This document shows, piece after piece, positions 26,216 to 34,536 of a stretch of 64,000 nt of DNA. The notes under the pieces are model-generated. The model saw nothing but the letters and a program-made list of their open reading frames with translations. It did not search any database and was not told the origin of the DNA. The translations under genes and the position numbers were made by a program. The DNA is from Moraxella oblonga NBRC 102422 (GTDB lineage: Bacteria > Pseudomonadota > Gammaproteobacteria > Pseudomonadales > Moraxellaceae). Position 1 is the stretch's first letter, and each line of letters starts with the position of its first letter. The stretch spans positions 1 to 64,000 of the forward strand of contig NZ_BCYQ01000009.1 in NCBI RefSeq assembly GCF_001598275.1, read 5' to 3'.

Positions 26216-26820
26216 CAACTTTATTTGAAACCCTAGCTATTAAAAACGGACAAATTTTAAATTTGGTTTATCATAATAAACGCTTTAAACAGGGGCAAAT
26301 TCTTTTAAATCGCCAAACAATGATTGATGATATTGCCAGTTTAATTGACATTCCCAGTCATTTTAAGGATAATCAGTTAATTCGTTGTCGTGTTACTTAT
26401 AATAACGATGATATAAAAGTGGCATATTTTGACTATACACCAAAGCCCATCACCTCTTTTAAATTGATAGAATACAATAAGATTGACTATGCTTATAAAT
26501 ACGATGATAGAAGTGTATTAACTTCTCTTTTGTCGCAAAAAGGCAATTGCGATGAAGTTATTATTATCAAAAATGGTTTTGTTACTGATTGTTCCATTGG
26601 CAATTTATTATTTTTTAAAAATAATCATTGGTACACCCCCAATACACCACTTTTAGAAGGGGCACAAAGGGCGTATTTATTGGATAAACAAATGATTAAA
26701 TTAGCCAGCATTCAACAAAATGATATTTGGCATTATGAAAAAATAATGATGATCAATGCCCTAAATGGCTTTGATGAGGATAGGGCGGTAGAGATTGCCC
26801 ATGCTCTTTATGATAACTAG
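26212..26820 (+). CDS. Aminotransferase class IV family protein
   Basis: 202 residues. The C-terminal half has CDEVIIIKNGFVTDCSIGNL, then YTPNTPLLEGAQRAYLL, the fold IV PLP block seen in PabC and branched-chain aminotransferases. A Lys in YAYKYDDRS (about residue 100) may bind PLP. At about 200 residues it is shorter than PabC or IlvE (about 270-300), resembling short PabC-like proteins of unknown substrate in related bacteria. The ATG overlaps the previous stop (ATGA). Confidence 0.8.
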   Translation: MTTLFETLAIKNGQILNLVYHNKRFKQGQILLNRQTMIDDIASLIDIPSHFKDNQLIRCRVTYNNDDIKVAYFDYTPKPITSFKLIEYNKIDYAYKYDDRSVLTSLLSQKGNCDEVIIIKNGFVTDCSIGNLLFFKNNHWYTPNTPLLEGAQRAYLLDKQMIKLASIQQNDIWHYEKIMMINALNGFDEDRAVEIAHALYDN

Positions 26821-26900
26821 TTATAAAAATAAGTTATTTATTGATATATTTTTATAACTTATTTTCATTTATAAAAATCGCTCACTTTATAAAAAAATCC

Positions 26901-26928
26901 TTGACTTTTTATTTTAAACATTTATTAT
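26901..26928 (+). promoter_or_regulatory. Probable sigma-70 promoter of the rtcB leader
   Basis: TTGACT (26901-26906) and TATTAT (26923-26928) are 16 bases apart; TTATAT at 26925-26930 is an alternative -10 with 18-base spacing. A start near 26935 would precede a 52-base leader to the small ORF at 26987. It lies in the 511-base region between two genes; the remainder of that region to 27331 holds the leader ORF, the attenuator, and nothing else that I see. Confidence 0.55.
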
Positions 26929-26986
26929 ATGCACATTCACGCACGTTTGTGCATTCCATTCACCCAAACAGCAATAGGAGTAAAAG

Positions 26987-27052
26987 ATGTCTGTATTTTC
27001 TTACACACTAACAAGACAAACCGTTTTGACTGTTTGGGCAATTCGTCTGTGA
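26987..27052 (+). CDS. 21-codon leader ORF upstream of rtcB
   Basis: ATG at 26987 is preceded by AATAGGAG, a strong ribosome binding site at ideal spacing. The ORF encodes MSVFSYTLT, then RQTVLTVWAIRL, and ends at TGA 27052. It contains Thr, Arg and one Trp, not a run of a single amino acid. Its last codons CGTCTG (27044-27049) can pair with CAGACG (27079-27084), at the 5-prime foot of the terminator that follows. This is the layout of a translation-coupled attenuator, but no experiment supports it. Confidence 0.5.
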   Translation: MSVFSYTLTRQTVLTVWAIRL

Positions 27053-27081
27053 TTTTTATTTAATTTCACACCCACTTTCAG

Positions 27082-27121
27082 ACGGTGAAAGCCTTTATTG
27101 TTAAGGCTTGCGCCGTTTTTT
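27082..27121 (+). terminator. Attenuator-type terminator between the leader ORF and rtcB
   Basis: ACGGTGAAAGCCTT (27082-27095) pairs with AAGGCTTGCGCCGT (27103-27116) with two mismatches, followed by six T. It lies 30 bases after the leader ORF stop and 210 bases upstream of rtcB, with no gene between. The 5-prime foot is shared with the possible antiterminator helix at 27044-27049 and 27079-27084. Confidence 0.7.
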
Positions 27122-27331
27122 ATTGCCCAGATTTCATTTTTACAGTCCTTTTCGGTTTTACTTTTCTAATTCATTTATTCATGTCATTTTTATGATTAAA
27201 AATGATTGGGGGAGTATTGTCTTTAATTATTCAAATACCAAAATTTAATATTTGTGGTAATGGGGTTTTATTGTCTATTGATTTTTATGTTCTTTTAAAA
27301 TCCCAAATACCAAAAAAGAGATTTTTTTATT

Positions 27332-28543
27332 ATGCCTATTCAATTAACTTTAAACAAAAATGCCAAAATCGGTAAAGGCGTACCTGTTAAAATTTTTACC
27401 AATGATATTGAAGATGATGCCATACGCCAACTGCGTACTTTATCACAACTGCCCTTTGTTCATTCTCATATTGCCGTAATGCCCGATGTCCATATTGGTA
27501 AAGGAGCAACGGTTGGTTCTGTTATTCCAACCGTTGATGCCATTATTCCATCGGCGGTGGGCGTGGATATTGGCTGTGGAATGAATGCTGTTCGTTTGTC
27601 TATTAAGGCAAATCAATTGCCTGATAATTTGGCAAAAGTGCGAACCGCCATTGAACAAAAAGTGCCTGTTGGCTTTAATCAACATCAATCCATTAGTGTA
27701 AAAATGAGTACGCTTGACCCATTAGCCAAACGCCTAAAAGTCATTACCGATAAACACAAAGGTTTATTAAAAATGCTCAAAAATTTTGATAGAACTTGGG
27801 CAAAACAATTGGGTACTTTGGGCGGTGGCAATCATTTTATTGAACTTTGTATTGATGAAAATGATGATGTTTGGATAATGCTCCATTCTGGCTCTCGTGG
27901 TATTGGGGCGTGTATTGGCGAATATTTTATTGCTCTTGCCAAAAAAGAAAATGAAAGCCGTTTTGGTTATCCGCCCGATAAAGAATTGGCTTATTTTGCC
28001 CAAGGTTCACAATATTTTAATGATTATGTAATGGCAGTAACTTGGGCACAAGATTATGCTTTTGAAAATCGGCGTGAAATGATGCGACTTATTTTAAATG
28101 TTTTAAAAAATGAATTGCCCCATTTTGTTCCCACCAAAGAAGCCATTAATTGCCATCATAATTATGTCAATATAGAAACACATTTTGGCAAAGAAGTGTT
28201 TGTTACTCGTAAAGGGGCAATTCGTGCTTATCAAGATGAACTTGGTATTATTCCAGGCAGTATGGGAGCAAAGTCCTATATTGTTAAGGGCAAAGGCAAT
28301 TCTGAGAGTTTTTGTAGTTGTTCGCACGGGGCGGGCAGACGATTAAGTCGGGGTAAGGCAATTCGCTCATTTAGCATTGATGATTTAAAGGCTCAAACGG
28401 TTGGTATTGAATGCCGAAAAGATAAAGGTGTGATTGATGAAATCCCAATGGCTTATAAAGACATTGATGAAGTAATGGCAAATCAAAATGATTTGGTAGA
28501 AGTCGTCCATACATTAAGACAAGTGATGTGTATTAAGGGATGA
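27332..28543 (+). CDS. rtcB: RNA-splicing ligase RtcB
   Basis: GTP- and Mn2+-dependent ligase that joins 2',3'-cyclic phosphate and 5'-OH RNA ends, in repair of cleaved tRNA or rRNA. 403 residues. The Mn-binding DIGCGMNAVRL, GGGNHFIEL, MLHSGSRGIG, NCHHNY and CSCSHGAGRRLSR blocks are all visible; the last contains the His that is guanylylated. It follows E. coli RtcB closely in layout. No rtcA, rtcR or prfH is nearby. It has its own promoter and attenuator, and it is followed by four uncharacterised genes. Confidence 0.95.
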   Translation: MPIQLTLNKNAKIGKGVPVKIFTNDIEDDAIRQLRTLSQLPFVHSHIAVMPDVHIGKGATVGSVIPTVDAIIPSAVGVDIGCGMNAVRLSIKANQLPDNLAKVRTAIEQKVPVGFNQHQSISVKMSTLDPLAKRLKVITDKHKGLLKMLKNFDRTWAKQLGTLGGGNHFIELCIDENDDVWIMLHSGSRGIGACIGEYFIALAKKENESRFGYPPDKELAYFAQGSQYFNDYVMAVTWAQDYAFENRREMMRLILNVLKNELPHFVPTKEAINCHHNYVNIETHFGKEVFVTRKGAIRAYQDELGIIPGSMGAKSYIVKGKGNSESFCSCSHGAGRRLSRGKAIRSFSIDDLKAQTVGIECRKDKGVIDEIPMAYKDIDEVMANQNDLVEVVHTLRQVMCIKG

Positions 28544-28546
28544 GTT

Positions 28547-29086
28547 ATGACCTATCCTTATGTTAATGACAATGGCAAACGCCGAGCCAATCATAAAGAA
28601 TGGGACGAGATACGAGCGGAATTATCTCAATTAAAAGTTAAATTGCAATTAACTGATGATGAATTTCGCTTGTTATCGCCTTATGATAATTGGCGTGAAA
28701 TTCAAAATAACATTTATAAAAATTTTTGTAAAATAACTCATTATAATAAATTACCAATTATTTGGCAATCTTTTAAAAATGAGTTTTATTTTATAGATAA
28801 ATTGGCAGACCCTTATGAGCATTTAAATGGGCTAATTGATGACAATGAGAAAATTTGGTTTATTGTATCTTATGCTTATGATAGTAAACTTTGGTTTTAT
28901 GAAGGCAAAATGTCAGTCATTCAAAAAGTGCTTGATGAGATAAGTTTTTATCCTACGGAATGTTATTTTGTTTCCAAAAAATACCAATGGTTAATTGTCA
29001 TCAATCACGCATATACCTTAATTGGTACAGGCGATATGGTTGAGCCTTTAAAAAATTTGTCAAAAAATTTAAATGGTGATTTATGA
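28547..29086 (+). CDS. Hypothetical protein downstream of rtcB
   Basis: 179 residues, starting 3 bases after the rtcB stop, so almost certainly cotranslated with it. The N-terminal third is highly charged and helical (NDNGKRRANHKEWDEIRAEL); the C-terminal half is a mixed alpha/beta domain with FIVSYAYDSKLWFYEG and CYFVSKKYQWLIVINHAYTL followed by IGTG. The latter part resembles small immunity-like or DUF proteins seen beside toxins, but I cannot name a family. It overlaps the next gene by 4 bases. Confidence 0.7.
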   Translation: MTYPYVNDNGKRRANHKEWDEIRAELSQLKVKLQLTDDEFRLLSPYDNWREIQNNIYKNFCKITHYNKLPIIWQSFKNEFYFIDKLADPYEHLNGLIDDNEKIWFIVSYAYDSKLWFYEGKMSVIQKVLDEISFYPTECYFVSKKYQWLIVINHAYTLIGTGDMVEPLKNLSKNLNGDL

Positions 29087-29595
29087 AAAGTTTACAAAAT
29101 TTACTCAATGACAATCGGCTGATGTCATTAACCGTACCTTATGGTTGGTTGATGATAAAAAATAATCTGTTTGATGTGGATTTGGATTGGCTCAATGAAT
29201 TGGAGCATACCAATAATGACGATTATTTTATGCTAATGGAGTTTTATTTTAAATATAATGTCTTTAATGCTTATTTTAATTTTGTAAATAATGGCATTAT
29301 TTCAAAATATGAAGGTATCAATTTGTATGTTTATAGTTATACAATTGTAGAAAATGACAAAATTATCCGTTTGGAATACGATGTTGATTTATCTATAAAC
29401 ACAAAACGCACAAGAAAAGGCAATGTTGATTTGAGTTCTGTGCATTCCTATGGTAAGCGGTTTTTAACATTTGATGATGTTAAAAATGCACTCAATCGCT
29501 TAATGATAATGGTATCTTTTGATATTGAAAAAATGCTTCAAAATAATGATTTCTCAAAATTTGAGACATTATTAGAACGCAATGATTTGGTATAA
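29083..29595 (+). CDS. Hypothetical protein in the rtcB operon
   Basis: 170 residues, acidic and rich in Asn, Asp and aromatic residues, without a signal peptide or membrane segment. A central strand region (INLYVYSYTIVENDKIIRLEY) and a helix near the C-terminus (NALNRLMIMVSFDIEKML) are visible. No family is recognised. It overlaps the previous gene by ATGA and is followed after 9 bases by the small basic ORF. Likely part of the same operon as rtcB. Confidence 0.65.
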   Translation: MKSLQNLLNDNRLMSLTVPYGWLMIKNNLFDVDLDWLNELEHTNNDDYFMLMEFYFKYNVFNAYFNFVNNGIISKYEGINLYVYSYTIVENDKIIRLEYDVDLSINTKRTRKGNVDLSSVHSYGKRFLTFDDVKNALNRLMIMVSFDIEKMLQNNDFSKFETLLERNDLV

Positions 29596-29604
29596 GGATA
29601 AGTT

Positions 29605-29838
29605 ATGAAAACGCAAAAATCCCTAATTAAACTTGGGCAAGCATTAGAAAAAAATCCCAATCTAATCGCCCAGTCGCAAAAACCCATTAAACCCAGAAAT
29701 TATCTTGCCCTAAATCCGCTATTACAAAAAGGCGGATTGCACGATAAAGATGATGTTGCTCTTGCCCGTAAAAAACAAAGACGGCAAACTCGGCAGGATT
29801 TAAGAAAAACTGATTGGTTAAATCAATCTGATATTTAG
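29605..29838 (+). CDS. Small basic hypothetical protein in the rtcB operon
   Basis: 77 residues, strongly basic at the C-terminus (ARKKQRRQTRQDLRKTDW), with KPRNYLALNPLLQKGGLHDK in the middle. There are no Cys or Trp pairs suggesting a zinc finger and no signal peptide. AAGGATAAG precedes the ATG. The basic end could contact RNA or DNA, which would fit a place beside an RNA ligase, but this is only a guess from composition. Confidence 0.6.
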   Translation: MKTQKSLIKLGQALEKNPNLIAQSQKPIKPRNYLALNPLLQKGGLHDKDDVALARKKQRRQTRQDLRKTDWLNQSDI

Positions 29839-29847
29839 GAGTAATTT

Positions 29848-30687
29848 ATGGAACAAACTTATTTTTATTTAACCATTACAGGTAATGGCAACGCTCATGA
29901 AATTAAAGAGCAGTATAATTTGTCCGAGTTTCAGGCCTATAATCAAGGCGATTATGATGAATGTTATGGTTATTTGCAATATCAAACGATGTGTTTGCGT
30001 TACCCAGAGTTTCTAGATGATAATAAGCCAAAAGATATATTATCTAAAAGAATTGTGGGTAAATTATTAAAATTGCCCAAAGAATTTAAAATCACGGTTT
30101 ATGCGATTTATCATACTTCAACCGACAGTCTATCACACGGATTTTTTATAGAAGAGCAGGATATTAGAGCATTGGCATTATTAAAAGCGGATTTTATAAT
30201 GTGTTCTAAATTACATTATTTTCCATTGCATTATGATTATCCAAATACTGTCATAGATGAACATATTTTTAATAAAGAGCCTGATATTATTACCGAAAGA
30301 AAGGCTTGTTTTATGGTAAGTAGTTATCAATATAGAATTGATGAGATTGCAAAAAAAATTGGATTTATGAGCAATGATGAATCTTTTAATGTTGGCGATA
30401 AAAGATTTGTGAATGGTAAGTCTTGTGTTTATTTTTCATCATTTAAGTATAAAGCCTTAAAGGGCAATAATTTAAATGAAAAAATTAAACATTTGGCTGA
30501 TGAATTATATCCTTATAAAGACAATATTTTATCATCAGCGAATGATATGGATATAGAATGCTGGGTTAATATTTCGGGAAGTATGCCAGATGAATATCAA
30601 TTAACCATTGCTCACGAAACACTATTAAAATTTGCCCAAATGCGATTATCGTTGGATTTTAGGATGTATTTTGAGAATGGGTATTGA
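29848..30687 (+). CDS. DUF4279-like hypothetical protein
   Basis: 279 residues. The second half (about 150-279) fits the DUF4279 layout: YQYRIDEIAKKIGFMSNDES, later KIKHLADELYPYKDNI, then ISGSMPDEYQLTIAHETLLK, FAQMRLSLDFRMYF. The first half contains YFYLTITGNGN and HGFFIEEQDIRALALLKA, which could be a degenerate second copy. DUF4279 proteins have unknown function and several occur near polymorphic toxin or immunity genes. It is last of the four uncharacterised genes after rtcB. Confidence 0.55.
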   Translation: MEQTYFYLTITGNGNAHEIKEQYNLSEFQAYNQGDYDECYGYLQYQTMCLRYPEFLDDNKPKDILSKRIVGKLLKLPKEFKITVYAIYHTSTDSLSHGFFIEEQDIRALALLKADFIMCSKLHYFPLHYDYPNTVIDEHIFNKEPDIITERKACFMVSSYQYRIDEIAKKIGFMSNDESFNVGDKRFVNGKSCVYFSSFKYKALKGNNLNEKIKHLADELYPYKDNILSSANDMDIECWVNISGSMPDEYQLTIAHETLLKFAQMRLSLDFRMYFENGY

Positions 30688-30723
30688 GTTACTGAATCAA
30701 CTCCAAAATGGGGTTGATTTTTT

Positions 30724-30754
30724 GGTATTTTTCTATAAAATAGTAAAAAATACC
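30724..30754. promoter_or_regulatory. 31-bp palindromic operator over the phd-PIN promoter
   Basis: GGTATTTTT (30724-30732) is matched by AAAAATACC (30746-30754), and the inner CTAT and ATAG arms extend the symmetry around a TATAAAAT -10 element at 30734-30741. The promoter is thus embedded in a palindrome 22 bases before the antitoxin ATG, as expected for autoregulation by a Phd/YefM antitoxin. Confidence 0.6.
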
Positions 30755-30775
30755 CTTTTATATAGGAAAAACACA

Positions 30776-31072
30776 ATGCTAACCGTAACTTCTGGGAGCT
30801 TGCAGACCAAGTTTGGTGAGATTTCCAACATTGTCAAAAGTCGTGAGCCTGTGATAATTACCGAGCAAGACAAGCCAACGATGATGTTGATGGCTTATGA
30901 TGATGGTATGGAGATTTTACGCCAATACCACGCCAAAAAATTCATTGCTTTTTTGGACGAGCGAGCCAACAATAATGAATACACAAGTGATGATGAATTG
31001 GCGGATTTATTGGCGATGATTGATGAAGAGCGAAATTTGGTTTATCAAGAGAAGTTAGCTAACAATGCCTGA
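30776..31072 (+). CDS. Phd/YefM-type antitoxin
   Basis: 98 residues. The N-terminus, TVTSGSLQTKFGEISNIVKS, then REPVIITEQDKPTMMLMAYD, is the Phd/YefM DNA-binding fold with the beta hairpin and helix. The C-terminal part (EYTSDDELADLLAMIDEERN) is the toxin-binding helix. I choose ATG 30776 over a longer frame opening at 30632 because that would overlap the previous gene. The toxin gene overlaps its end by 8 bases. A palindrome spans the promoter. Confidence 0.85.
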   Translation: MLTVTSGSLQTKFGEISNIVKSREPVIITEQDKPTMMLMAYDDGMEILRQYHAKKFIAFLDERANNNEYTSDDELADLLAMIDEERNLVYQEKLANNA

Positions 31073-31487
31073 TATTTTTATTAAACCGCCAATTGTTATT
31101 GATACCAATTTACTCATTAGTGCAATGATTTCGCCAAATTCTATCATTCACGAAGTATTAAAAAAGGCGTTGGAAGACCATACAATTTGCACTTCACAAA
31201 AAACCTTAGATGAATTTTTGGAAGTGGCAACAAGAGATAAATTTTTACGCTTTTTTAGAAATATTGCCGATAGAGATAAGTTTATTGCATTTATTATTCA
31301 AGTCAGTAAAATTATTGAGCCAGCTTATCGTGTGAATGATTGCCGAGACCCAAAAGATAATATGTTTTTGGAAGTGGCATTAACTTGCAATGCAATTTAT
31401 TTGGTGAGTGGCGATAAAGATTTATTGTCCTTAAATCCTTATCATCATATTCAAATTATTACCCCTGCACAGTTTTTGGAAATTTAA
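31065..31487 (+). CDS. PIN-family putative toxin (COG1569 type)
   Basis: 140 residues, predicted RNase of the PIN fold. The acidic ligands are intact: PPIVIDTNLLIS (D13), TLDEFLEVATR, NDCRDPKDNMFLEVALTCNA, and LVSGDKDLL. The layout DxN...E...DP(K)DNMFLE...D is that of the group paired with Phd or AbrB antitoxins in COG1569. It overlaps the antitoxin stop by 8 bases and thus is coupled to it. It converges on rnhB, 9 bases apart. By analogy it would cut RNA when the antitoxin is lost. Confidence 0.85.
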   Translation: MPDIFIKPPIVIDTNLLISAMISPNSIIHEVLKKALEDHTICTSQKTLDEFLEVATRDKFLRFFRNIADRDKFIAFIIQVSKIIEPAYRVNDCRDPKDNMFLEVALTCNAIYLVSGDKDLLSLNPYHHIQIITPAQFLEI

Positions 31488-31496
31488 TATTCCAAT

Positions 31497-32237
31497 TCAA
31501 AACAACTCCCCCTGCCCATTTGCAATCATCGTCCGCATGGGATTAAAACTTTTACGATGCTCTTTTAATATGCCATATTGCATAATCGCATCACGATGGG
31601 CTTTACTGGCATAGCCTTTATGTTTGTCAATCTGATAATTGGGGTAGAGTTTGGCATATTCATTCATGATGTTATCACGGTAAACTTTTGCCAATATACC
31701 GGCACAGGCAATACTGCTATGTATGCCATCACCTTTAATTAATGTTTGGATATTTTTTTGAAAATTTTTGAAATTATCAGACAATATTGGCGTAGCATTG
31801 CCATCAATTAAAATATTTAAATTGTTATTTGGGTTTATTTGATTGATAATGATTAAATTTTCAATTGCCAATCGCATGCCGAGTAGAGTTGCTTGATAAA
31901 TATCAATCTCATCAATCACAAAGGCAGGAACATCAATGATGGCATAACTTTGACAATATTGTTTGATGGGTTCAAATAATTGATTTCGCTTTTTTTCAGA
32001 TAATTTTTTACTGTCATTAATCATTGAAAATGACGTATTTGATAAATCTATTTTTCCAAATTCGCCCGTCAGATGATTGTCCAAAATTACCGCCCCCACC
32101 GTCATTTGACCAAATAAAGAGCCACGACCCACCTCATCAATACCAATCACAATGGTATTGCTATTTAATTCATGATTTTTATGGCAAATGATTTGGCAAT
32201 CATTGAGGTGGGTGTTTTGGGTGTGGGCTTTTATCAT
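31497..32237 (-). CDS. rnhB: Ribonuclease HII
   Basis: Removes ribonucleotides from DNA-RNA hybrids. The acidic active site is visible: IGIDEVGRGSLFGQ near residue 32 (D and E), LIDGN (D) and AKVYRD (D), and HKGYASKAH near the C-terminus. About 246 residues; the common GRGPLAG motif reads GRGSLFG here. The N-terminal 25 residues (to NTIVIGIDE) are probably an extension or a misplaced start. It is the last gene of a minus-strand run that begins with mnmC. Confidence 0.93.
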   Translation of the reverse strand: MIKAHTQNTHLNDCQIICHKNHELNSNTIVIGIDEVGRGSLFGQMTVGAVILDNHLTGEFGKIDLSNTSFSMINDSKKLSEKKRNQLFEPIKQYCQSYAIIDVPAFVIDEIDIYQATLLGMRLAIENLIIINQINPNNNLNILIDGNATPILSDNFKNFQKNIQTLIKGDGIHSSIACAGILAKVYRDNIMNEYAKLYPNYQIDKHKGYASKAHRDAIMQYGILKEHRKSFNPMRTMIANGQGELF

Positions 32238-32252
32238 GGTACAGTATTATAT

Positions 32253-34139
32253 CTAGTAATTTTGATCAATGGGTTTTTGTAATCTTGGGCGATTGGGTTT
32301 TAATTTGTCAAGGAGTGTTTGGCTAATTGGTATCGGCTCATCAAGAATTTGACTGGCTAATACATCTGCACACAATGGAGCAAAACAAAAACCTTTTGAA
32401 CCCATGCCGTAAATAGTATAAACTTGGCTATTTTGTTTGTCAATTTGCCCCATAATATTTCCTACTAAGGGGTGATAATCGGGTGTTTGGGCTCTAATAC
32501 TGGCACGACCTTGTAAATCATTTGTGTGAATATTTAATTGTTTGGCGATGTTGGGTAGGCTTTGGTTTAATTTATCCAAATTAAACTGATGTTCATCAGC
32601 TCGTACACTTGTGTCTGTATCATTACGTACAAAACTTGCCCCCATTAAAAAGACGTTATCATCATTTTTAGTAAAAGTTGCACAATAGCCGTCATATTTA
32701 ATGGGGGTTTCTAATGATTTTAATTGGGCTAATTTATCATTGATATGTAACCATGAGATTTGCCCGCGTATTTTTCTAGGATTAAATAAAGCATTGTTTA
32801 ATAAATAACTTTCAAATCCTGCACAAATTACAGCTATGTCTGATGATAATTGTTCATCATCATTATTTATAATGACTTGATTGTCATTTTGATGAATGCC
32901 TGTAACATGAAATGTTTTAAAATGAATTAAAGGGTGGGATAAAATAAATTTTGCCAGTTTTTGGGTATCAATTAACCCTGCTTTGGCAATAAAAGTATTG
33001 ATGATTTGCTGATTAAAATCGTCATTGTCCGAATTAAAGTCATCATTAATGATATGAATGAGTTCATTAGGATAATCTTTAACCAAATTTGCCAATTTCT
33101 CATGTGATTTTTGGGTGGGTAGCATAAAATCCACCACCCCTGTTTGACTAAAAATCTCATCATCAGCAAGGGTGTTTAGCGTGCGATAAATCCGCTCACT
33201 GTACAAAAAACTTATCGTCGATAAATGGTGGGCGACTTCGCTGATTTGCGTGAGTTTGGGGGCGAACAGGGCTTTGGGGTTGCCTGACGCACCTGCGAGC
33301 GGGGCGGTTTTGTCCACGAGTGTAACAGCAACGCCACGACTGGCAAGGGCATGGGCGGTAAATAGTCCTGACACGCCCGCCCCGATGACAGTGGCGGTTT
33401 TGGGCGTGGGTGTGGGGGCGAAGTCGCCTGTAAAATGGGCGGTTATCATCTCTCGTTTACGCCCAAAGCCTTTGATTTTTTGGACATTCATGCCAATGCC
33501 CTGTAAGGCACGGCGAACCGCTCCGCTACTCGTAAAAGTGGCAAGGGTGGCGTTGGGTTTGGATAGATGTTTAATTTGATTAAAAATACCCTCAGACCAT
33601 AGTTCACTGTTTTTGGTAGGGGAAAAGCCATCCAAAAACCATGCATCTGCTTTGGCATTCATCTGCACAAAACTTTGATAAGCGTCCCCAAACCATAAGT
33701 CAAGTACGATGTTGCTAAAGTGTAGGCGATGACAGCCCAATAACATCAAGGGGTAGTTGCTGATGAGTGTTTGGGCAAAAGCAAAAATGTCGTCATTTTG
33801 CCAAACAGATAAGGCGGTCATAAGGTCGGGTTTGGTGAGAGGGTATTTTTCTGTACTGATAAAGTAAAGGCGAGCGGAGGGTGGGGCGGTTTTTTGCCAT
33901 AAAAGACAAGTTGCCAAAAAATTCAATCCTGTACCAAAACCTGTCTCAATGATGGTAAAGGATTGACTTTCTTGTAAATTTGCAAATCTGCAAGGTAGGT
34001 CATTGCCTTGTAAAAAGACATATTCGGTCTCGGCAAGACCACCTGTTTTTGAAAAATAAACATCATCAAAGGCGGTGGAAACTGGCGTGATGTTGCCTTG
34101 TTCATCTGTTTGCCATGTGATATTTGCAGAAATCATCAT
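32253..34139 (-). CDS. mnmC: Bifunctional tRNA mnm5s2U34 biosynthesis protein MnmC
   Basis: Two-domain enzyme for the last steps of the wobble uridine modification: the FAD domain removes the carboxymethyl group and the SAM domain methylates. The N-terminal methyltransferase (about residues 1-245) has TIIETGFGTGLNFLA and WFLDGFSPTKN. The C-terminal FAD domain begins VIGAGVSGLFTAHALASRG and ends near YGMGSKGFCFAPL. About 628 residues from ATG 34139, which follows the TGA of the upstream gene by 1 base; a further ATG lies 25 codons upstream. Confidence 0.95.
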   Translation of the reverse strand: MMISANITWQTDEQGNITPVSTAFDDVYFSKTGGLAETEYVFLQGNDLPCRFANLQESQSFTIIETGFGTGLNFLATCLLWQKTAPPSARLYFISTEKYPLTKPDLMTALSVWQNDDIFAFAQTLISNYPLMLLGCHRLHFSNIVLDLWFGDAYQSFVQMNAKADAWFLDGFSPTKNSELWSEGIFNQIKHLSKPNATLATFTSSGAVRRALQGIGMNVQKIKGFGRKREMITAHFTGDFAPTPTPKTATVIGAGVSGLFTAHALASRGVAVTLVDKTAPLAGASGNPKALFAPKLTQISEVAHHLSTISFLYSERIYRTLNTLADDEIFSQTGVVDFMLPTQKSHEKLANLVKDYPNELIHIINDDFNSDNDDFNQQIINTFIAKAGLIDTQKLAKFILSHPLIHFKTFHVTGIHQNDNQVIINNDDEQLSSDIAVICAGFESYLLNNALFNPRKIRGQISWLHINDKLAQLKSLETPIKYDGYCATFTKNDDNVFLMGASFVRNDTDTSVRADEHQFNLDKLNQSLPNIAKQLNIHTNDLQGRASIRAQTPDYHPLVGNIMGQIDKQNSQVYTIYGMGSKGFCFAPLCADVLASQILDEPIPISQTLLDKLKPNRPRLQKPIDQNY

Positions 34140-34140
34140 A

Positions 34141-34536
34141 TCACCAATCGGATTTGTTTTTATTGACGATAAACCACACCGAACCGATGCCAACAAACAG
34201 TCCTGCCAATACACTCATGGCACCATAAAAGAACATTTGTCCACTACGCTCATTTACCAGTACATTAACCTGTGTGGTCAGCTCATCAACCCTGCTTTGA
34301 AGTTCGGCATTTTTAGCAAGCAAGTCGGTATTGGCTTGCGACAATTCGCTTTCATCAGGCTTTTGAAGCTCTGCCAGTGTGGGGTTTTTGGGGTTATGAG
34401 GGTTGGCAGGGACAGATAGGGTGGTTTTTTCTTTATCCTTACCCTTGCTGTCCTTATCTTTGCTGTCATTTTGTGCGTGTGATGTCATGACATTGCATGC
34501 TAAAATAACACATAAAGCAATGATAATTTTATTCAT
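34141..34536 (-). CDS. Hypothetical exported coiled-coil protein with a C-terminal membrane helix
   Basis: 131 residues from ATG 34536. A signal peptide (MNKIIIALCVILACNVMTSH) precedes a highly charged linker (KDKDSKGKDKEKT), a coiled coil (about 60-100; SQANTDLLAKNAELQSRVDE, LTTQVNVL) and a C-terminal transmembrane segment (FFYGAMSVLAGLFVGIGSVW). The pattern is like envelope proteins with an N-terminal signal and coiled-coil stalk. Its ATG lies within the yciI gene (8-base overlap) and the mnmC ATG follows its stop at once. No family is recognised. Confidence 0.65.
   Translation of the reverse strand: MNKIIIALCVILACNVMTSHAQNDSKDKDSKGKDKEKTTLSVPANPHNPKNPTLAELQKPDESELSQANTDLLAKNAELQSRVDELTTQVNVLVNERSGQMFFYGAMSVLAGLFVGIGSVWFIVNKNKSDW

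Noticed and set aside
26987..27052. The rtcB leader ORF as an amino-acid-biosynthesis attenuator
   Set aside because: It lacks a run of one amino acid and the downstream genes are not biosynthetic, so an amino-acid starvation sensor is less likely than ribosome- or translation-state sensing.
27332..30687. An RtcB2-PrfH ribosome repair system
   Set aside because: No prfH-like gene (GGQ release factor) is in the operon and the RtcB resembles E. coli RtcB.
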